DNA from: Rhizobium sp. BK418
Lineage (GTDB): Bacteria > Pseudomonadota > Alphaproteobacteria > Rhizobiales > Rhizobiaceae
Assembly: GCF_004341105.1 (NCBI RefSeq)
Contig: NZ_SLZK01000004.1
Coordinates: forward strand, 62,001-126,000
DNA length: 64,000 nt
Direction: 5' to 3'
Shown here: in pieces, positions 16,576 to 27,675 of the stretch
Layout: each line of letters opens with the position of its first letter
Numbering within the stretch: the first letter of the stretch is position 1
Made by a program: the position numbers and the translations under genes
Notes under the pieces: model-generated
Seen by the model: the letters and a program-made list of their open reading frames with translations, nothing else
Told to the model about the DNA's origin: nothing
Databases searched by the model: none

Positions 16576-19500
16576 ATGAGCAATCAAACCGCTGAGCGAG
16601 AGCGTGACCAGTATGCGAGCGTCGATGAAAAAGAGCCTCCGGCGAGCGGGATCGAGGCTCGCGAGGCAGGTGCGCTACTAGAGATCCTTTCGGCAGTTCG
16701 CCGCGGGGATTTCTCGGTTCGAATGCGGTCGGACCTGACAGGTGTGACGGGAAAGGTCGCCGATGCGCTCAACGACATCATAGCAGCCAACCAGCGAATG
16801 GCGCAGCAACTGGAGCATGTTGGCCAGGTCGTCGGCCGGGACGGGCAGACAAGTACACGGGTCCGATTTGGTCTCTCGGATGGATCGTGGTCGGATATGG
16901 AAGGATCGATCAACCAGTTGATCGCAGATCTTCTCTGGCCGACGACCGCCGTCACCCGCACGATTACTGCCGTCGCCAAAGGCGATCTTCTGCAGACGGT
17001 GCCGCTTGATGTCGATGGCCGGCCGCTGAAAGGAGAGTTTCTGCGCTCCGCCGATATCGTCAACACGATGATCAAACAGCTCAGCGTCTTCACCTCCGAA
17101 GTCACCCGCGTGGCTCGCGAGGTCGGCACTGATGGTAAGCTCGGAGGACAAGCCCAGGTGCGGGAGGTGACCGGCGTCTGGAAGGACTTGACTGAGAGTG
17201 TCAATTCAATGGCCTCGAACCTGACAGCCCAGGTGCGAAACATTGCCGACGTCACCATCGCGGTGGCGAATGGCGACCTTTCCAAGAAGATCACTGTCGA
17301 CGTTCGCGGCGAAATCCTGCAGCTCAAGGAGGCCATCAACACAATGGTGGACCAGCTCCGCTCGTTCGCCTCCGAAGTCACCCGCGTCGCCCGCGAGGTC
17401 GGAACGGAAGGCAAACTCGGTGGTCAAGCGCTGGTGCCGGGCGTCGCTGGCACCTGGAAGGATTTGACTGACTCGGTCAACGCTATGTGCGGAAACTTGA
17501 CGGCCCAGGTGCGAAACATCGCCCAGGTCACGACCGCTGTGGCGCGCGGTGACCTTTCCCGCAAGATCACCGTGAACGTCTCGGGCGAAATACTGGAACT
17601 GAAGGAGACCATCAATACGATGGTCGACCAGTTGAACGGTTTTGCCGGCGAGGTGACGCGCGTCGCCCGCGAGGTCGGAACGGAAGGTCGCCTCGGCGGG
17701 CAGGCCCAGGTGCCAGGGGTGGCGGGCACATGGAAGGACTTGACCGATAACGTCAATTCGATGGCATCGAACCTCACCGCCCAGGTCCGCAATATTGCCG
17801 AGGTCTCGACCGCGATCGCCAACGGCGACTTGTCGAAGAAGATTACCGTGACCGTTTCGGGCGAAATCCTCGAGCTCAAGGAAACGATCAACACGATGGT
17901 CGACCAGCTGAACGCCTTTGCGTCGGAAGTGACGCGCGTCGCCCGCGAGGTCGGTACGGAAGGCCGGCTCGGCGGGCAGGCCAACGTCACGGGCGTTGCG
18001 GGCACTTGGAAAGACCTAACCGAAAACGTCAACTCGATGGCGGGTAACCTCACATCCCAGGTCCGTAACATTGCCGAGGTCTCGACCGCGATCGCCAACG
18101 GCGACCTGTCCAAAAAGATCACCGTCGACGTCAAGGGCGAGATTCTGGAACTGAAGGAAACGATCAATACGATGGTCGACCAGCTGAACGCGTTTGCGTC
18201 CGAGGTCACGCGTGTCGCGCGCGAAGTCGGGACGGAGGGGCAGCTCGGCGGACAGGCAAATGTACGCGGCGTCGCCGGCACGTGGAAGGACCTGACGGAT
18301 TCAGTCAACTCGATGGCATCCAACCTCACGGCGCAGGTGCGCAATATCGCAGAGGTCGCCACCGCGGTTGCACAGGGAGACCTGTCGAAGAAGATCACCG
18401 TCACGGTCTCGGGCGAGATCCTTGGACTGAAGGAAACCATCAATACGATGGTCGATCAGCTGAACGGTTTTGCCGGCGAGGTGACGCGCGTCGCACGCGA
18501 GGTCGGCACGGAAGGCCGGCTCGGTGGCCAGGCGAACGTCCTTGGTGTTGCAGGCACCTGGAAGGACTTGACCGACAGCGTGAATTTCATGGCCGGTAAC
18601 CTGACCGCGCAGGTGCGCAACATCGCTGAAGTCTCGACAGCGATCGCCAACGGCGATCTGTCGAAAAAAATCACCGTGACCGTGTCCGGCGAAATCCTGG
18701 AGCTCAAGGAAACCTTGAATACCATGGTGGACCAGCTCAACCGGTTCGCCTCGGAAGTGACCCGCGTGGCACGCGAGGTGGGCACGGAAGGCAAGCTCGG
18801 CGGCCAGGCCCAGGTGCCGGGTGTTGCCGGCACCTGGAAGGATTTGACGGAAAACGTCAATTCGATGGCGTCGAACCTGACTGGCCAGGTGCGTAACATT
18901 GCGGAAGTGACGACGGCGGTGGCGCGAGGTGACCTGTCGCGTAAAATCACGGTCGACGTGAAAGGCGAAATCCTCGAGCTCAAGAATACCATCAATACGA
19001 TGGTCGACCAACTGAATGCCTTTGCCGGCGAAGTGACGCGCGTTGCCCGGGAAGTCGGGACGGAGGGCAAACTTGGTGGCCAGGCGCAGGTACCCGGTGT
19101 CGCCGGGACGTGGAAGGACCTGACCGACAGCGTCAACTCCATGGCCGGCAACCTCACCGCGCAGGTGCGCAATATAGCCGAGGTCGCCACCGCAATTGCT
19201 AATGGCGACCTGTCGCGCAAGATCACCGTTGACGTGCGCGGGGAAATCCTGCTCCTCAAGGACACGCTCAACACGATGGTCGATCAGCTGCGGTCCTTCG
19301 CAGGCGAAGTGACGCGCGTGGCGCGCGAAGTCGGCACCGACGGCCGGCTCGGAGGACAGGCCGTCGTTCCTGGCGTCGCCGGCACCTGGAAGGACTTGAC
19401 TGACAACGTCAACTTGCTTGCCGCCAATCTGACGACCCAGGTGCGCAATATCGCGGAAGTGACGACTGCCGTCGCGCGAGGCGACCTGTCGCGCAAAATC

Positions 19501-22500
19501 ACCGTCGACGTCAAAGGCGAAATTCTCGAGCTCAAGAACACCATCAACACGATGGTGGACCAGTTGAACGCATTTGCCGGCGAAGTGACCCGCGTCGCGC
19601 GTGAAGTCGGCACCGAAGGCAAGCTCGGCGGTCAGGCGCAGGTGCCTGGCGTCGCCGGCACCTGGAAGGACCTGACGGATACCGTCAACGTCATGGCCGC
19701 AAACCTGACCGAACAGGTGCGCGGCATCGTCAAGGTCGTGACGGCCGTTGCGAATGGCGATCTCAAGCAGAATCTCACCGTCGCCTCCAAGGGCGAAGTC
19801 GCAGCACTTGCCGTAACCATCAACAACATGACCAATACGCTCGCCACTTTTGCCGACCAGGTGACGACGGTGGCGCGCGAGGTGGGGGTCGAAGGTCGCC
19901 TCGGCGGGCAGGCGAACGTGCCAGGCACCGCCGGCACCTGGAAAGATCTCACCGGCAACGTCAACCTTCTGGCTGCTAATCTCACTACGCAGGTTCGCGC
20001 GATCGCCGAGGTCGCCACCGCAGTCACCAAGGGGGATCTGACCCGTTCGATCCAGGTCGAGGCACGCGGTGAGGTGGCGGAGTTGAAGGACAACATCAAT
20101 ACGATGATCGACAACCTGCGCCTGACAACGGAGCGCAACACGGAGCAGGACTGGCTGAAGACCAATCTGGCCCGGTTCACGAACATGCTGCAGGGCCAGC
20201 GCGACCTCACGCGGGTCGGAAAAATGCTGCTTTCGGAACTTGCTCCGCTGGTAGGGGCCCATCAGGGCGTCATCTACCAGGTGGACGACGTTGACGGGTC
20301 TCGGCCGATGCTCTCGTTGCTCTCGGTCTATGCGCAAGGGATCGAGGCCGCGCACCCGGACCGCCTCGAATTCGGTCAGGGACTGGTCGGACAATGCGCA
20401 AGCGACGCTCGCCGCATCCTGATCACGAACCTGCCCGACAACGTCGTTCCAATAAGTTCGGGCGTGTTTTCGACCCTGCCGAGGAGCGCCATCGTCCTTC
20501 CCGTCCACTTCGAGGGGCAGGTCAAGGCGGTGATCGAACTTGCGTCCGCAGGCAGTTTCTCGGAGCTGCAGGTATCGTTCCTCGACCAGTTGACGACCTC
20601 CATCGGCATCGTCCTCAATTCAATCGAGGCGACGATGCAGACAGAAGGCCTCCTCAAACAGTCGCAGCAACTCGCTGCCGAGCTGCAGGCCCAGCAGCGC
20701 GAACTTCAGCAGACGAACGAGCAGCTCGAGCAGAAGGCCCAGCAGCTCGAAGAACGCAATGTCGAGGTCGAAGCGAAGAACCAGGAAATCGAGCGGGCCC
20801 GCCGGGCGCTTGAGGAGAAAGCAGCTGAGCTTGCGCTGACTTCAAAATACAAGTCCGAATTCCTCGCCAACATGTCGCACGAGCTTCGCACACCGCTCAA
20901 CTCCATCCTGATCCTCGGGCAACAGCTCGGCGACAATCCGGAGGGGAATCTGTCGAGCAAACAGGTAGAGTTCGCCAAGACCATCCATGGGGCGGGCACC
21001 GATCTGCTCAACCTCATCAGCGACATCCTCGACCTGTCGAAGATCGAATCAGGCACAGTCTCTGTCGATGCAGAGGAAATCTTCATCCGAAGCCTGCTCG
21101 AAGTGATGGCGCGGCCATTCCGCCACGAGGCGGACAATCGCGGCCTCACATTTGGAGTAGAGGTCGGAGACGATGTCGCCAAGAGTATCATCACCGATTC
21201 CAAGAGACTTCAGCAGATACTGAAGAACCTGCTATCGAATGCGTTCAAGTTTACTGCCGAGGGAGGGGTAACGCTTCGCGTGAACGTCGTGAAAGGCGGA
21301 TGGTCTGCGGATCATCAATCGCTGAAGCACGCGCCGTCCGTCATAGCGTTTGAGGTCGCAGATACGGGCATCGGTATCCCGCCCGAGAAGCAGCGCATCA
21401 TTTTTGAAGCCTTCCAGCAGGCCGATGCTTCGACGAGCCGCAAGTATGGCGGCACGGGACTTGGTCTAGCCATCAGTCGAGAGCTTGCGAACCTGCTCGG
21501 AGGCGAGATCCAACTCCGCAGCGCGCCCGGCGTGGGAAGTACCTTCGTCCTCTACCTTCCTTTGACCTATGTGGGCGGCGGGGTCGCCCGGACGGAACTT
21601 CCAAGCACGAGCAATGTCGTGCAGCTTGCAGAAGCCGCTGCAACCCGGCGCGCTGAAAAATCCGGTGAGCATGTGGACGATGACCGGGACCACATTGCGC
21701 CGAACGACATGGTTCTTCTGATTGTGGAGGACGATCCTCATTATGCGCGGGTTCTGGTGGACCTGGCACGCGACAGCGGCTTCAAGGTGCTGGTCGCGTC
21801 GCGCGGCGCCGACGCCCTTGCTTTGGCGCAGCAATACAAACCGACCGCTGTCTCGCTCGACATTTTCCTTCCCGACATGCTGGGATGGTCGGTATTGAGC
21901 CAGCTCAAACAGAACGCTCAGACAAGGCATATCCCCGTGCAGATCATCAGTCTCGACGAGGACCGACAGCATGGGCTGACGCAAGGTGCGTTCGCGTTCA
22001 TGACCAAGCCGACGACGCCTGAAGGACTCGTCACGGCTTTGTCGCGATTGAGATCCTATACGCGGCAGCGGCGCAAGCGTCTTCTTCTTGTTGAAGACGA
22101 CGAGGCCGAGCGGATTAGCGTTACGGCACTTCTCGGCAATGAAGACGTTGACATTGCAAGCGTCGGCTCAGGGTCGGAGGCGCTCGCGGCCCTCAGGGCG
22201 GAGCCTGTTGATTGCGTCGTGCTCGATTTGTCACTGCCCGATATGTCGGGATTTGACGTGCTGGAACGGATGCGTGACGACCACGAGATCGGTGAGGTGC
22301 CGGTTGTCGTATTTACGGGTCGCGAACTTTCTCCCGAGGAAGACACACGGCTCCACAGCATGGCTCGCAGCGTTGTGGTCAAAGGGGTGGAGTCGCCCGA
22401 ACGCCTGCTGGATGAGACGGCGCTCTTTCTGCATCGCGTCGTCGCCGACATGCCGGCCGCCAAGCAGGCAATGCTGGAAGAACTGCACAGCTCCGATGAG

Positions 22501-22878
22501 AACCTCTTGGGTGAAACGGTTCTGCTGGTCGACGATGACGCACGTAACATCTTTGCGCTCAGCAGCGTGCTGGAACGACGCGGCATGAAAATACTCACTG
22601 CGACGACAGGCAACGAGGCGATCGAGGTGATCAATAGCCAGCCGTCGGTGGCGATCGTCCTGATGGATATCATGATGCCAGGCATGGACGGCTATGAAAC
22701 AATGAAGATCATTCGGGCGGATCCCAGATTTCAACGGCTGCCGATCCTGGCGCTAACCGCCAAGGCGATGAAGGGCGACCGGGAAAAATGTCTGGAAGCC
22801 GGTGCATCGGACTATCTCGCCAAGCCGGTCAACACGGAGCAACTCCTGTCGGCGCTCCGCATGTGGCTGCATCGCTGA
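16576..22878 (+). CDS. Giant soluble hybrid histidine kinase with a HAMP array and three receivers
   Basis: A 2100-residue protein with no signal peptide or membrane segment. Residues about 36-1185 are around 13 HAMP-like modules of about 92 residues, each with a NIAEV-x-TA-(I/V)-A-x-GDLS-KIT core followed by [22 protein letters not shown]. Then come a GAF domain (about 1210-1345), a coiled coil rich in QQL/EL heptads, HisKA ([15 protein letters not shown], phospho-His 1435), HATPase_c ([28 protein letters not shown]), and receivers with phospho-Asp 1762, 1884 and 2031. The architecture resembles fungal group III (Nik1/Os-1) kinases and their bacterial relatives, which sense osmotic or stress cues through stacked HAMPs. 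The next kinase gene starts 10 bp downstream. Confidence 0.93.
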   Translation: MSNQTAERERDQYASVDEKEPPASGIEAREAGALLEILSAVRRGDFSVRMRSDLTGVTGKVADALNDIIAANQRMAQQLEHVGQVVGRDGQTSTRVRFGLSDGSWSDMEGSINQLIADLLWPTTAVTRTITAVAKGDLLQTVPLDVDGRPLKGEFLRSADIVNTMIKQLSVFTSEVTRVAREVGTDGKLGGQAQVREVTGVWKDLTESVNSMASNLTAQVRNIADVTIAVANGDLSKKITVDVRGEILQLKEAINTMVDQLRSFASEVTRVAREVGTEGKLGGQALVPGVAGTWKDLTDSVNAMCGNLTAQVRNIAQVTTAVARGDLSRKITVNVSGEILELKETINTMVDQLNGFAGEVTRVAREVGTEGRLGGQAQVPGVAGTWKDLTDNVNSMASNLTAQVRNIAEVSTAIANGDLSKKITVTVSGEILELKETINTMVDQLNAFASEVTRVAREVGTEGRLGGQANVTGVAGTWKDLTENVNSMAGNLTSQVRNIAEVSTAIANGDLSKKITVDVKGEILELKETINTMVDQLNAFASEVTRVAREVGTEGQLGGQANVRGVAGTWKDLTDSVNSMASNLTAQVRNIAEVATAVAQGDLSKKITVTVSGEILGLKETINTMVDQLNGFAGEVTRVAREVGTEGRLGGQANVLGVAGTWKDLTDSVNFMAGNLTAQVRNIAEVSTAIANGDLSKKITVTVSGEILELKETLNTMVDQLNRFASEVTRVAREVGTEGKLGGQAQVPGVAGTWKDLTENVNSMASNLTGQVRNIAEVTTAVARGDLSRKITVDVKGEILELKNTINTMVDQLNAFAGEVTRVAREVGTEGKLGGQAQVPGVAGTWKDLTDSVNSMAGNLTAQVRNIAEVATAIANGDLSRKITVDVRGEILLLKDTLNTMVDQLRSFAGEVTRVAREVGTDGRLGGQAVVPGVAGTWKDLTDNVNLLAANLTTQVRNIAEVTTAVARGDLSRKITVDVKGEILELKNTINTMVDQLNAFAGEVTRVAREVGTEGKLGGQAQVPGVAGTWKDLTDTVNVMAANLTEQVRGIVKVVTAVANGDLKQNLTVASKGEVAALAVTINNMTNTLATFADQVTTVAREVGVEGRLGGQANVPGTAGTWKDLTGNVNLLAANLTTQVRAIAEVATAVTKGDLTRSIQVEARGEVAELKDNINTMIDNLRLTTERNTEQDWLKTNLARFTNMLQGQRDLTRVGKMLLSELAPLVGAHQGVIYQVDDVDGSRPMLSLLSVYAQGIEAAHPDRLEFGQGLVGQCASDARRILITNLPDNVVPISSGVFSTLPRSAIVLPVHFEGQVKAVIELASAGSFSELQVSFLDQLTTSIGIVLNSIEATMQTEGLLKQSQQLAAELQAQQRELQQTNEQLEQKAQQLEERNVEVEAKNQEIERARRALEEKAAELALTSKYKSEFLANMSHELRTPLNSILILGQQLGDNPEGNLSSKQVEFAKTIHGAGTDLLNLISDILDLSKIESGTVSVDAEEIFIRSLLEVMARPFRHEADNRGLTFGVEVGDDVAKSIITDSKRLQQILKNLLSNAFKFTAEGGVTLRVNVVKGGWSADHQSLKHAPSVIAFEVADTGIGIPPEKQRIIFEAFQQADASTSRKYGGTGLGLAISRELANLLGGEIQLRSAPGVGSTFVLYLPLTYVGGGVARTELPSTSNVVQLAEAAATRRAEKSGEHVDDDRDHIAPNDMVLLIVEDDPHYARVLVDLARDSGFKVLVASRGADALALAQQYKPTAVSLDIFLPDMLGWSVLSQLKQNAQTRHIPVQIISLDEDRQHGLTQGAFAFMTKPTTPEGLVTALSRLRSYTRQRRKRLLLVEDDEAERISVTALLGNEDVDIASVGSGSEALAALRAEPVDCVVLDLSLPDMSGFDVLERMRDDHEIGEVPVVVFTGRELSPEEDTRLHSMARSVVVKGVESPERLLDETALFLHRVVADMPAAKQAMLEELHSSDENLLGETVLLVDDDARNIFALSSVLERRGMKILTATTGNEAIEVINSQPSVAIVLMDIMMPGMDGYETMKIIRADPRFQRLPILALTAKAMKGDREKCLEAGASDYLAKPVNTEQLLSALRMWLHR
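16985..20113 (+). repeat. Tandem 276-bp coding repeats (HAMP modules)
   Basis: Eleven copies of the segment encoding EVG-x-(D/E)G-x-LGGQA and the adjacent HAMP core follow each other at 276-bp spacing, some with long stretches of near-identical DNA. They are in frame with the kinase and are not a CRISPR array or transposon. The copies are likely to recombine, so copy number may vary between strains. Confidence 0.85.
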
Positions 22879-22888
22879 GGATCTGGTC

Positions 22889-24565
22889 ATGAATCCAGTC
22901 AATATCCTTTTGGTGGATGACCAGCCGGCGAAACTCTTGAGTTACGAGGTCGTCCTCCAAGAACTCGGAGAGAACCTTATCAAGGCGCAATCCGGCCGAG
23001 AGGCGCTTGAGCATCTGTTGCGCAACGAAATCGCGGTCATCCTGGTCGACGTCTGCATGCCCGAACAGGACGGGTTCGAGCTCGTGAGCATGATCAGAGA
23101 GCATCCGCGCTTTCAGAATACCGCGATCATTTTCGTCTCTGCCGTCATGATGGCGGAGCCCGACCGGTTGCGCGGATACGAGGCCGGCGCCGTCGATTAC
23201 GTCTCGGTTCCGATCGTTCCGGAGGTCCTGCGCGCCAAAGTCAGGGTCTTCGCTGATCTTTACCGCAAAACACGGGAGCTCGAGCGTCTGAATGCAGACC
23301 TCGAGGCGCGGGTGCACCAGCGTACGGCCGAGCTCGAGGCATCGTCGGCGCAACTGCGTCAGCTGAACGACGAGCTCGAGCAGCGGATCGAGCAAAAGAC
23401 ACACGAGCGGGAAGAGGCGCTTGCGCAGCTGTTTGAAGCCCAAAAGCTCGATACGATCGGGCAACTGACTGGTGGGGTGGCGCATGATTTCAACAATCTC
23501 CTGATGGCTATCCTCGGAAGCCTCAATCTGTTGAAAAAGCGAATACCTGACGACGAGCGAAGCGAGCGTCTCATCGCCAACGCTCTTCAGGCCGCAGAGC
23601 GTGGCGCGGCTTTGACGCAACGGCTTCTGTCATTCGCGCGCCGGCAGGATCTAAAGCCCGAGGCAATCGACTTCGCGAGCCTCTTCGATGGTATAGAAGA
23701 CCTTTTGAGCAAGGCCGTGGGACCTCGTATTGCCATCCAAAAGAAGATTCCATTTTCGCTGCCGTTGATCCTGATCGACCGCAACCAGCTCGAGCTCGGT
23801 TTGCTCAATTTATTCATCAATGCTCGAGATGCCATGGAGTTCGGCGGCAGCGTAAGGGTGGAGGCTGCCGTTGCTGATGACGACCTTCCTTCTTCGCTAA
23901 AGGGAGGCAGGTACTTGCGCATCTCAGTATCCGACACCGGCGAAGGCATGGACGAGGTGACCCTTTCTCGGGCAACCGAGCCCTTCTTCACAACCAAAGG
24001 GATCGGGAAGGGGACTGGCCTCGGCCTGTCTATGGTTCATGGATTGGCAGCCCAGTCTGGGGGGCTGCTCCAGCTATTCAGCCGTAAGGGATCAGGCACG
24101 ACTGTTTCCATTTGGTTGCCTGTAACTGAACCGGTCGAGGAGGTGTTGCCGATAGCGCCCGAGAATGCTGCGCAACCAGTCTCACCGACCTCCGCCCAGC
24201 TTACGGTTCTCGTGGTCGATGACGACGCGCTCGTCAGGCTAGGCACGATCGCGATGCTGGAGGATTTGGGACATCGCACGATTGAGGCTGCTTCGGCTTC
24301 TCAGGCGATGCTTCTGTTGGCAGATGATAATCCGTGCGATCTCGTGCTGACCGACCACGCAATGCCGGGAATGACAGGCGCCGACCTGGCCCGTCATATT
24401 TATACGTCCTATCCCGGCATTCCCGTTATTCTTGCGTCCGGTTATGCTGATCTCCAGGAGGATCTAACCCATTACGGTATGTTGCGGATGACGAAACCAT
24501 TCACTCAGGAGCAATTACGAATGGCAGTTGATCGTGCGCTTCGTGAGAGGGCCGCCATAGCTTGA
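22889..24565 (+). CDS. Hybrid histidine kinase, REC-HisKA-HATPase-REC
   Basis: A 558-residue soluble protein. The N-terminal receiver (ILLVDDQPAK, phospho-Asp 54 in ILVDVCMPEQDG) is followed by a coiled coil (residues about 125-185), HisKA with LTGGVAHDFNNLLMA (His 199), HATPase_c (NLFINARDAM, VSDTGEGMD, GTGLGLSMVHGL), and a C-terminal receiver (Asp 489 in LVLTDHAMPGMTG). ATG at 22889 is preferred to an upstream in-frame start lying inside the previous gene. It is the likely phosphorelay partner of the giant kinase 10 bp upstream. Its HisKA-to-REC half is paralogous to the PAS kinase at 40653. Confidence 0.92.
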   Translation: MNPVNILLVDDQPAKLLSYEVVLQELGENLIKAQSGREALEHLLRNEIAVILVDVCMPEQDGFELVSMIREHPRFQNTAIIFVSAVMMAEPDRLRGYEAGAVDYVSVPIVPEVLRAKVRVFADLYRKTRELERLNADLEARVHQRTAELEASSAQLRQLNDELEQRIEQKTHEREEALAQLFEAQKLDTIGQLTGGVAHDFNNLLMAILGSLNLLKKRIPDDERSERLIANALQAAERGAALTQRLLSFARRQDLKPEAIDFASLFDGIEDLLSKAVGPRIAIQKKIPFSLPLILIDRNQLELGLLNLFINARDAMEFGGSVRVEAAVADDDLPSSLKGGRYLRISVSDTGEGMDEVTLSRATEPFFTTKGIGKGTGLGLSMVHGLAAQSGGLLQLFSRKGSGTTVSIWLPVTEPVEEVLPIAPENAAQPVSPTSAQLTVLVVDDDALVRLGTIAMLEDLGHRTIEAASASQAMLLLADDNPCDLVLTDHAMPGMTGADLARHIYTSYPGIPVILASGYADLQEDLTHYGMLRMTKPFTQEQLRMAVDRALRERAAIA

Positions 24566-24710
24566 ATGGTCGGGTGAGAGCAGCTGCAGGAGCGCTCCTG
24601 GCGGGAAAAGATGACCGAAAGCAAGGCGTGGCAAACCGCGGGGGGCTGACCGCATAAAGCTGCTGCGCAGGGAGTGCTCCGCCATTGGTTTTCCGATGGT
24701 CATCGCAGCC

Positions 24711-24989
24711 TCAATCATTTCGAGAAATATCCGGCCGGTATTGACGGCCCACGATTGCCAGCGTCCGATCTGGGCGAATAATGTAGGTTTCCTCCATTTG
24801 GCGGCCAAACTGGTCGGTAAAATCATGCGGAAAGGTCCATCCGATCGGCGATTTCGTGAGGCTGCCGTGCGGCTGGCCACGATAGGTGATGCTTCCGGGA
24901 ATAGGCGTCAGTCCTGCACCTTCGTAGTTTACGCCGGTGCAGCCGCCAAGCACGACAGCGCCGATGATCGCGATGGCTGTCGATCTCAT
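24711..24989 (-). CDS. Small lipoprotein
   Basis: A 92-residue protein with a clear lipoprotein signal: MRSTAIAIIGAVVLGGC, acylation Cys at residue 17. The mature part is short, with GSITYRGQPHG and FGRQMEETYIIRPD. The ATG at 24989 has GGAT about 9 bp upstream and gives an ideal signal peptide; an ATG at 25013 would add eight residues. It begins 23 bp after the catalase fusion gene on the same strand and is probably co-transcribed from the stress promoter at 26309. The function is unknown. Confidence 0.7.
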   Translation of the reverse strand: MRSTAIAIIGAVVLGGCTGVNYEGAGLTPIPGSITYRGQPHGSLTKSPIGWTFPHDFTDQFGRQMEETYIIRPDRTLAIVGRQYRPDISRND

Positions 24990-25012
24990 GAGAATATCCA
25001 ATGATCGCGACA

Positions 25013-26281
25013 TCAACGGACGGTGGAAGGCATCCTTGCCGCCGACATCAGCGGCTGGGCCACTTGATCCAACAGATGACCCGCGTTCTTTTCCTCGCCC
25101 AGTGACAACGTTAGCAATTGAGCGACCGTCGGCTGTGCAAGCTGAAGGGCAAGATTGCGAGCAGTGGTATAGGCGGCGATTTCGTAATGCTCGACGCGCA
25201 ACGCCGCTCCAATGAGCGCGAGATCTGCAGGAGCGTCTTCTTTCTTCTTGCCTTCTGCCATGACCTCCTCGCCTTCCTCGACGAGGCCCGCCATTCCCTT
25301 GCAAGGTTTTGCCCTTGCCGCGGACCCGAGTACTTGCAGGCACTCGTTCAGCCGTTCGACCTGGACCTCAGTCTCAGCAAGATGCTTCTGCAGCAAAGTG
25401 CGGAGTTGCTGCGAGCGCGCTGCCTTCTGCATCTTGGGTAGGGCCTTCAGCAACTGCTTTTCAGCGTGCAGGAGGTCGCGAAGCTCGTCCACGAGAACCG
25501 CCTGGATCGCTTCGGAACCTTCCGGCGGTGCGCTTCTCGCTTCTATGGCCGATGCAGCGTTCCCGGCACCCTTGAAACCTTGAAATGCTGGAGCCTCCAC
25601 GAATTTCCAGGGTTCTCCCTCGTTCCACGGACCACGGGTATCGACCTCGCCCAGATCGCCTTCGCCAGTCGAGTCGTTGAAGAACTGGTCGACCAATCCT
25701 GGTGTGGGAGCAATTCTTCCGACACTGAGGGGAGGTTTGCCTAAGCTTTCGAGGGCGAGCTGGAAGGCTCGAATATGGGTGATTTCTCTTGTCATGAGAA
25801 ATTGCAGGGCATCCTTCGTGCCAGGATCGCGGCAGAAGTCGATGAGGCGTTCATAAACGATCTTCGCACGGGCTTCAGCTGCGATGTTGCTTCGCAAGTC
25901 CACGTCCAACTCACCGGTGATCTTGAGATAGTCGGCCGTCCACGGGTTACCCATCGAATTGAAGAGGTTTACGCCGCCGCCGCCAGCAATAGCGATCAAA
26001 GGATCGGCTTCCGCCTCCTCGCGAACCGACTTCAACGGTTTGAGGTGCATTCTTGCAAGCGTGCCAACGATTTCGAGATGACTGAGCTCCTCCGTGCCGA
26101 TATCCATCAGGAGGTCTTTACGCCCGGCATCCTCGCAATTCAGGCCTTGGATCGAATATTGCATCGCTGCCGCCAACTCCCCGTTGGCGCCACCGAACTG
26201 CTCAAGGAGCATATTTCCGAATCGGGGATCGGGCTCATCCACGCGGACCGTGTACATGAGCTTCTTGACGTGATGGTACAT
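25013..26281 (-). CDS. Manganese catalase fused to a DUF892 (YciE/YciF ferritin-like) domain
   Basis: A 422-residue protein. Residues 1-230 are a manganese catalase with all five expected metal ligands by motif and spacing: Glu35 (NGELAAAMQY), Glu65 and His68 (TEELSHLE), Glu136, and His169 (REITHIRAF). Residues about 255-415 are a DUF892 ferritin-like four-helix domain (VDELRDLLHAEKQL, HLAETEVQVERL, RVEHYEIAAY, LGEEKNAGHLL). The catalase would disproportionate hydrogen peroxide in the cytosol; the second domain may add a di-metal site or help assembly. It has a strong candidate EcfG promoter at 26309-26333. Each half alone normally forms a separate protein. Confidence 0.88.
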   Translation of the reverse strand: MYHHVKKLMYTVRVDEPDPRFGNMLLEQFGGANGELAAAMQYSIQGLNCEDAGRKDLLMDIGTEELSHLEIVGTLARMHLKPLKSVREEAEADPLIAIAGGGGVNLFNSMGNPWTADYLKITGELDVDLRSNIAAEARAKIVYERLIDFCRDPGTKDALQFLMTREITHIRAFQLALESLGKPPLSVGRIAPTPGLVDQFFNDSTGEGDLGEVDTRGPWNEGEPWKFVEAPAFQGFKGAGNAASAIEARSAPPEGSEAIQAVLVDELRDLLHAEKQLLKALPKMQKAARSQQLRTLLQKHLAETEVQVERLNECLQVLGSAARAKPCKGMAGLVEEGEEVMAEGKKKEDAPADLALIGAALRVEHYEIAAYTTARNLALQLAQPTVAQLLTLSLGEEKNAGHLLDQVAQPLMSAARMPSTVR

Positions 26282-26604
26282 GCGGCGTCCTCCGTTGAAC
26301 TCGGGCCTAACGGCCCTCCGGCTTGAATGTTCCAGTTAGGACGCGCAGGATGTACCTGGTCATTTTGCCGTTTGGGCCGGGTGGCGTTGGTTGATCCTGG
26401 CTGCTTGCCGATTGCGTTGAGCGCCATTTTCATTTGCAGGGGCGCGTTCGCACGGGCAGCCCGCCTTGTAATCCGTCCGGCTCATCTTATTTATTGGAGA
26501 TCACTCACATAACGACATCGCCACTGCAGACCCCTGAGGTGCAGACGATCGAGCGCATAATCGCTCGACTGCTCTTGTTTTGCGTGGCCGTCAAAGGATT
26601 CCAA
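26282..26604. other. Intergenic region, 323 bp
   Basis: It contains the EcfG-type promoter of the catalase fusion on the minus strand at 26309-26333. The remainder (26340-26604) precedes a possible small plus-strand gene. I see no terminator or repeat. Confidence 0.4.
26309..26333 (-). promoter_or_regulatory. EcfG/RpoE2-type promoter of the catalase-DUF892 gene
   Basis: On the minus strand GGAAC (26329-26333), 16 bp, CGTT (26309-26312), about 28 bp before the ATG at 26281. This predicts a short leader and general-stress control of the peroxide-detoxifying gene and the lipoprotein behind it. Confidence 0.7.
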
Positions 26605-26757
26605 TTGAACATATCAAACAGCGCCACTGCTTCGGCAGAGCGAGCGCCGCGCGATCAGCGCGAAGGCGCCGATCGGCTGGCCAAGAATCAGAAGCCGTAC
26701 CCGTGCCTGCTGACGCGCGCCGAACTGAAAGCGATCATCCTCGAGCAGCTTGGCTGA
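26605..26757 (+). CDS. Possible small hypothetical protein, TTG start
   Basis: A 50-residue frame ending PYPCLLTRAELKAIILEQLG, a C-terminus that reads like a conserved rhizobial small protein. A TTG at 26605 with AAAGGA 8 bp upstream is the best start; longer versions begin at GTG 26584 or TTG 26434. No family is recognised. Confidence 0.4.
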   Translation: MNISNSATASAERAPRDQREGADRLAKNQKPYPCLLTRAELKAIILEQLG

Positions 26758-26871
26758 CGACCATCAACGACGAAAACATGAAAAATAACACTGCATCATC
26801 ATCGGAAACGACAGTGTGGGAGGCGGTACCGGCCATGAAAACGAGGCAGCAGATAGTCAGGAGAAGCCATC

Positions 26872-27444
26872 ATGGCTATTGCGCAAGGTGACCTGTTTGC
26901 AGTAGCCGCGCCGGCACTGCCCGAGGGATTTCGCTACGAACCCGATATCGTTCCGCAGGCCGACCACTCGGACCTCCTTCGCGAAATACCGCAATTGCCG
27001 CTGAAGCCGTTCGATTTCCACGGTTTCGAGGGCAAGCGGAGAGTGATCTCCTACGGCTGGAAATATGACTTCGACACGGAGCGGGTGAACCGTACGGACG
27101 ACATCCCGCCGTTCCTTCTGCGGGTGCGCAGCCTTGCGGCAGCATTTGCCGGCATCGAGCCCGATCAGCTGCAACAGGCGCTCGTCACCGAGTATTCGCC
27201 GGGCGCACCAATCGGCTGGCACAAGGACAAGAAGGTGTTCGGCAGGGTGGTCGGCATCTCGCTGCTGTCGCCTTGCACCTTTAGATTAAGACGCCGCATT
27301 GGCAGCAAGTGGGAGCGCGCCTCGATAGTCGCCGAACCCGGCTCCGCCTACGTCCTCTCCGGCCCGGCCCGCTCTGAATGGGAGCATTCCATCCCGCCCG
27401 TCGACAAGCTTCGCTATTCGATTACATTCCGAGAAATCGGATGA
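26872..27444 (+). CDS. alkB: Alpha-ketoglutarate-dependent dioxygenase AlkB family
   Basis: A 190-residue Fe(II)/2-oxoglutarate enzyme for oxidative demethylation of alkylated bases. The iron triad is visible as His117 and Asp119 (YSPGAPIGWHKDK) and His172 (WEHSIPP). Arg181 and Arg187 (LRYSITFRE) are the usual 2-oxoglutarate and family arginines, and SLLSPCTFRLR is the jelly-roll core strand. The length is typical of AlkB2/AlkB-like proteins. It fits with the other stress genes nearby, but I found no stress promoter upstream. The substrate (DNA or RNA) is not determined. Confidence 0.9.
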   Translation: MAIAQGDLFAVAAPALPEGFRYEPDIVPQADHSDLLREIPQLPLKPFDFHGFEGKRRVISYGWKYDFDTERVNRTDDIPPFLLRVRSLAAAFAGIEPDQLQQALVTEYSPGAPIGWHKDKKVFGRVVGISLLSPCTFRLRRRIGSKWERASIVAEPGSAYVLSGPARSEWEHSIPPVDKLRYSITFREIG

Positions 27445-27675
27445 CGGCGTCAGACAGAATGAATTGACAGGGCTGCACATCTCAACCGGCGCGGCGATTG
27501 CGAAATCATCGATCGGAATTGTCGCTTGTATGTCGGCGAGATTTCGGCTCTCGGCTGAGCCGGCAACTGAGTTTCCAGATAGAGGCGGCGTCGTTCCGAA
27601 GCGAAGACCTTTGATGGACTCGAGGCACGCTGGCCGAAAACATGAAGACGCGGCAAGCTGGCGGGGCGAGCCTGT

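Noticed and set aside
16985..20113. Possible CRISPR or transposon repeats
   Set aside because: The repeats are 276 bp, contiguous and in frame with a protein domain; there are no spacers, terminal repeats or transposase.
18301..20508. 735-residue minus-strand open frame inside the giant kinase
   Set aside because: It mirrors the repeated HAMP codons on the opposite strand; it has no ribosome-binding site and its repetitive histidine-rich sequence matches no domain.
24587..24600. Palindrome CAGGAGCGCTCCTG after the second kinase as a terminator
   Set aside because: It has no loop or U-tract and sits between converging genes; it may be chance.
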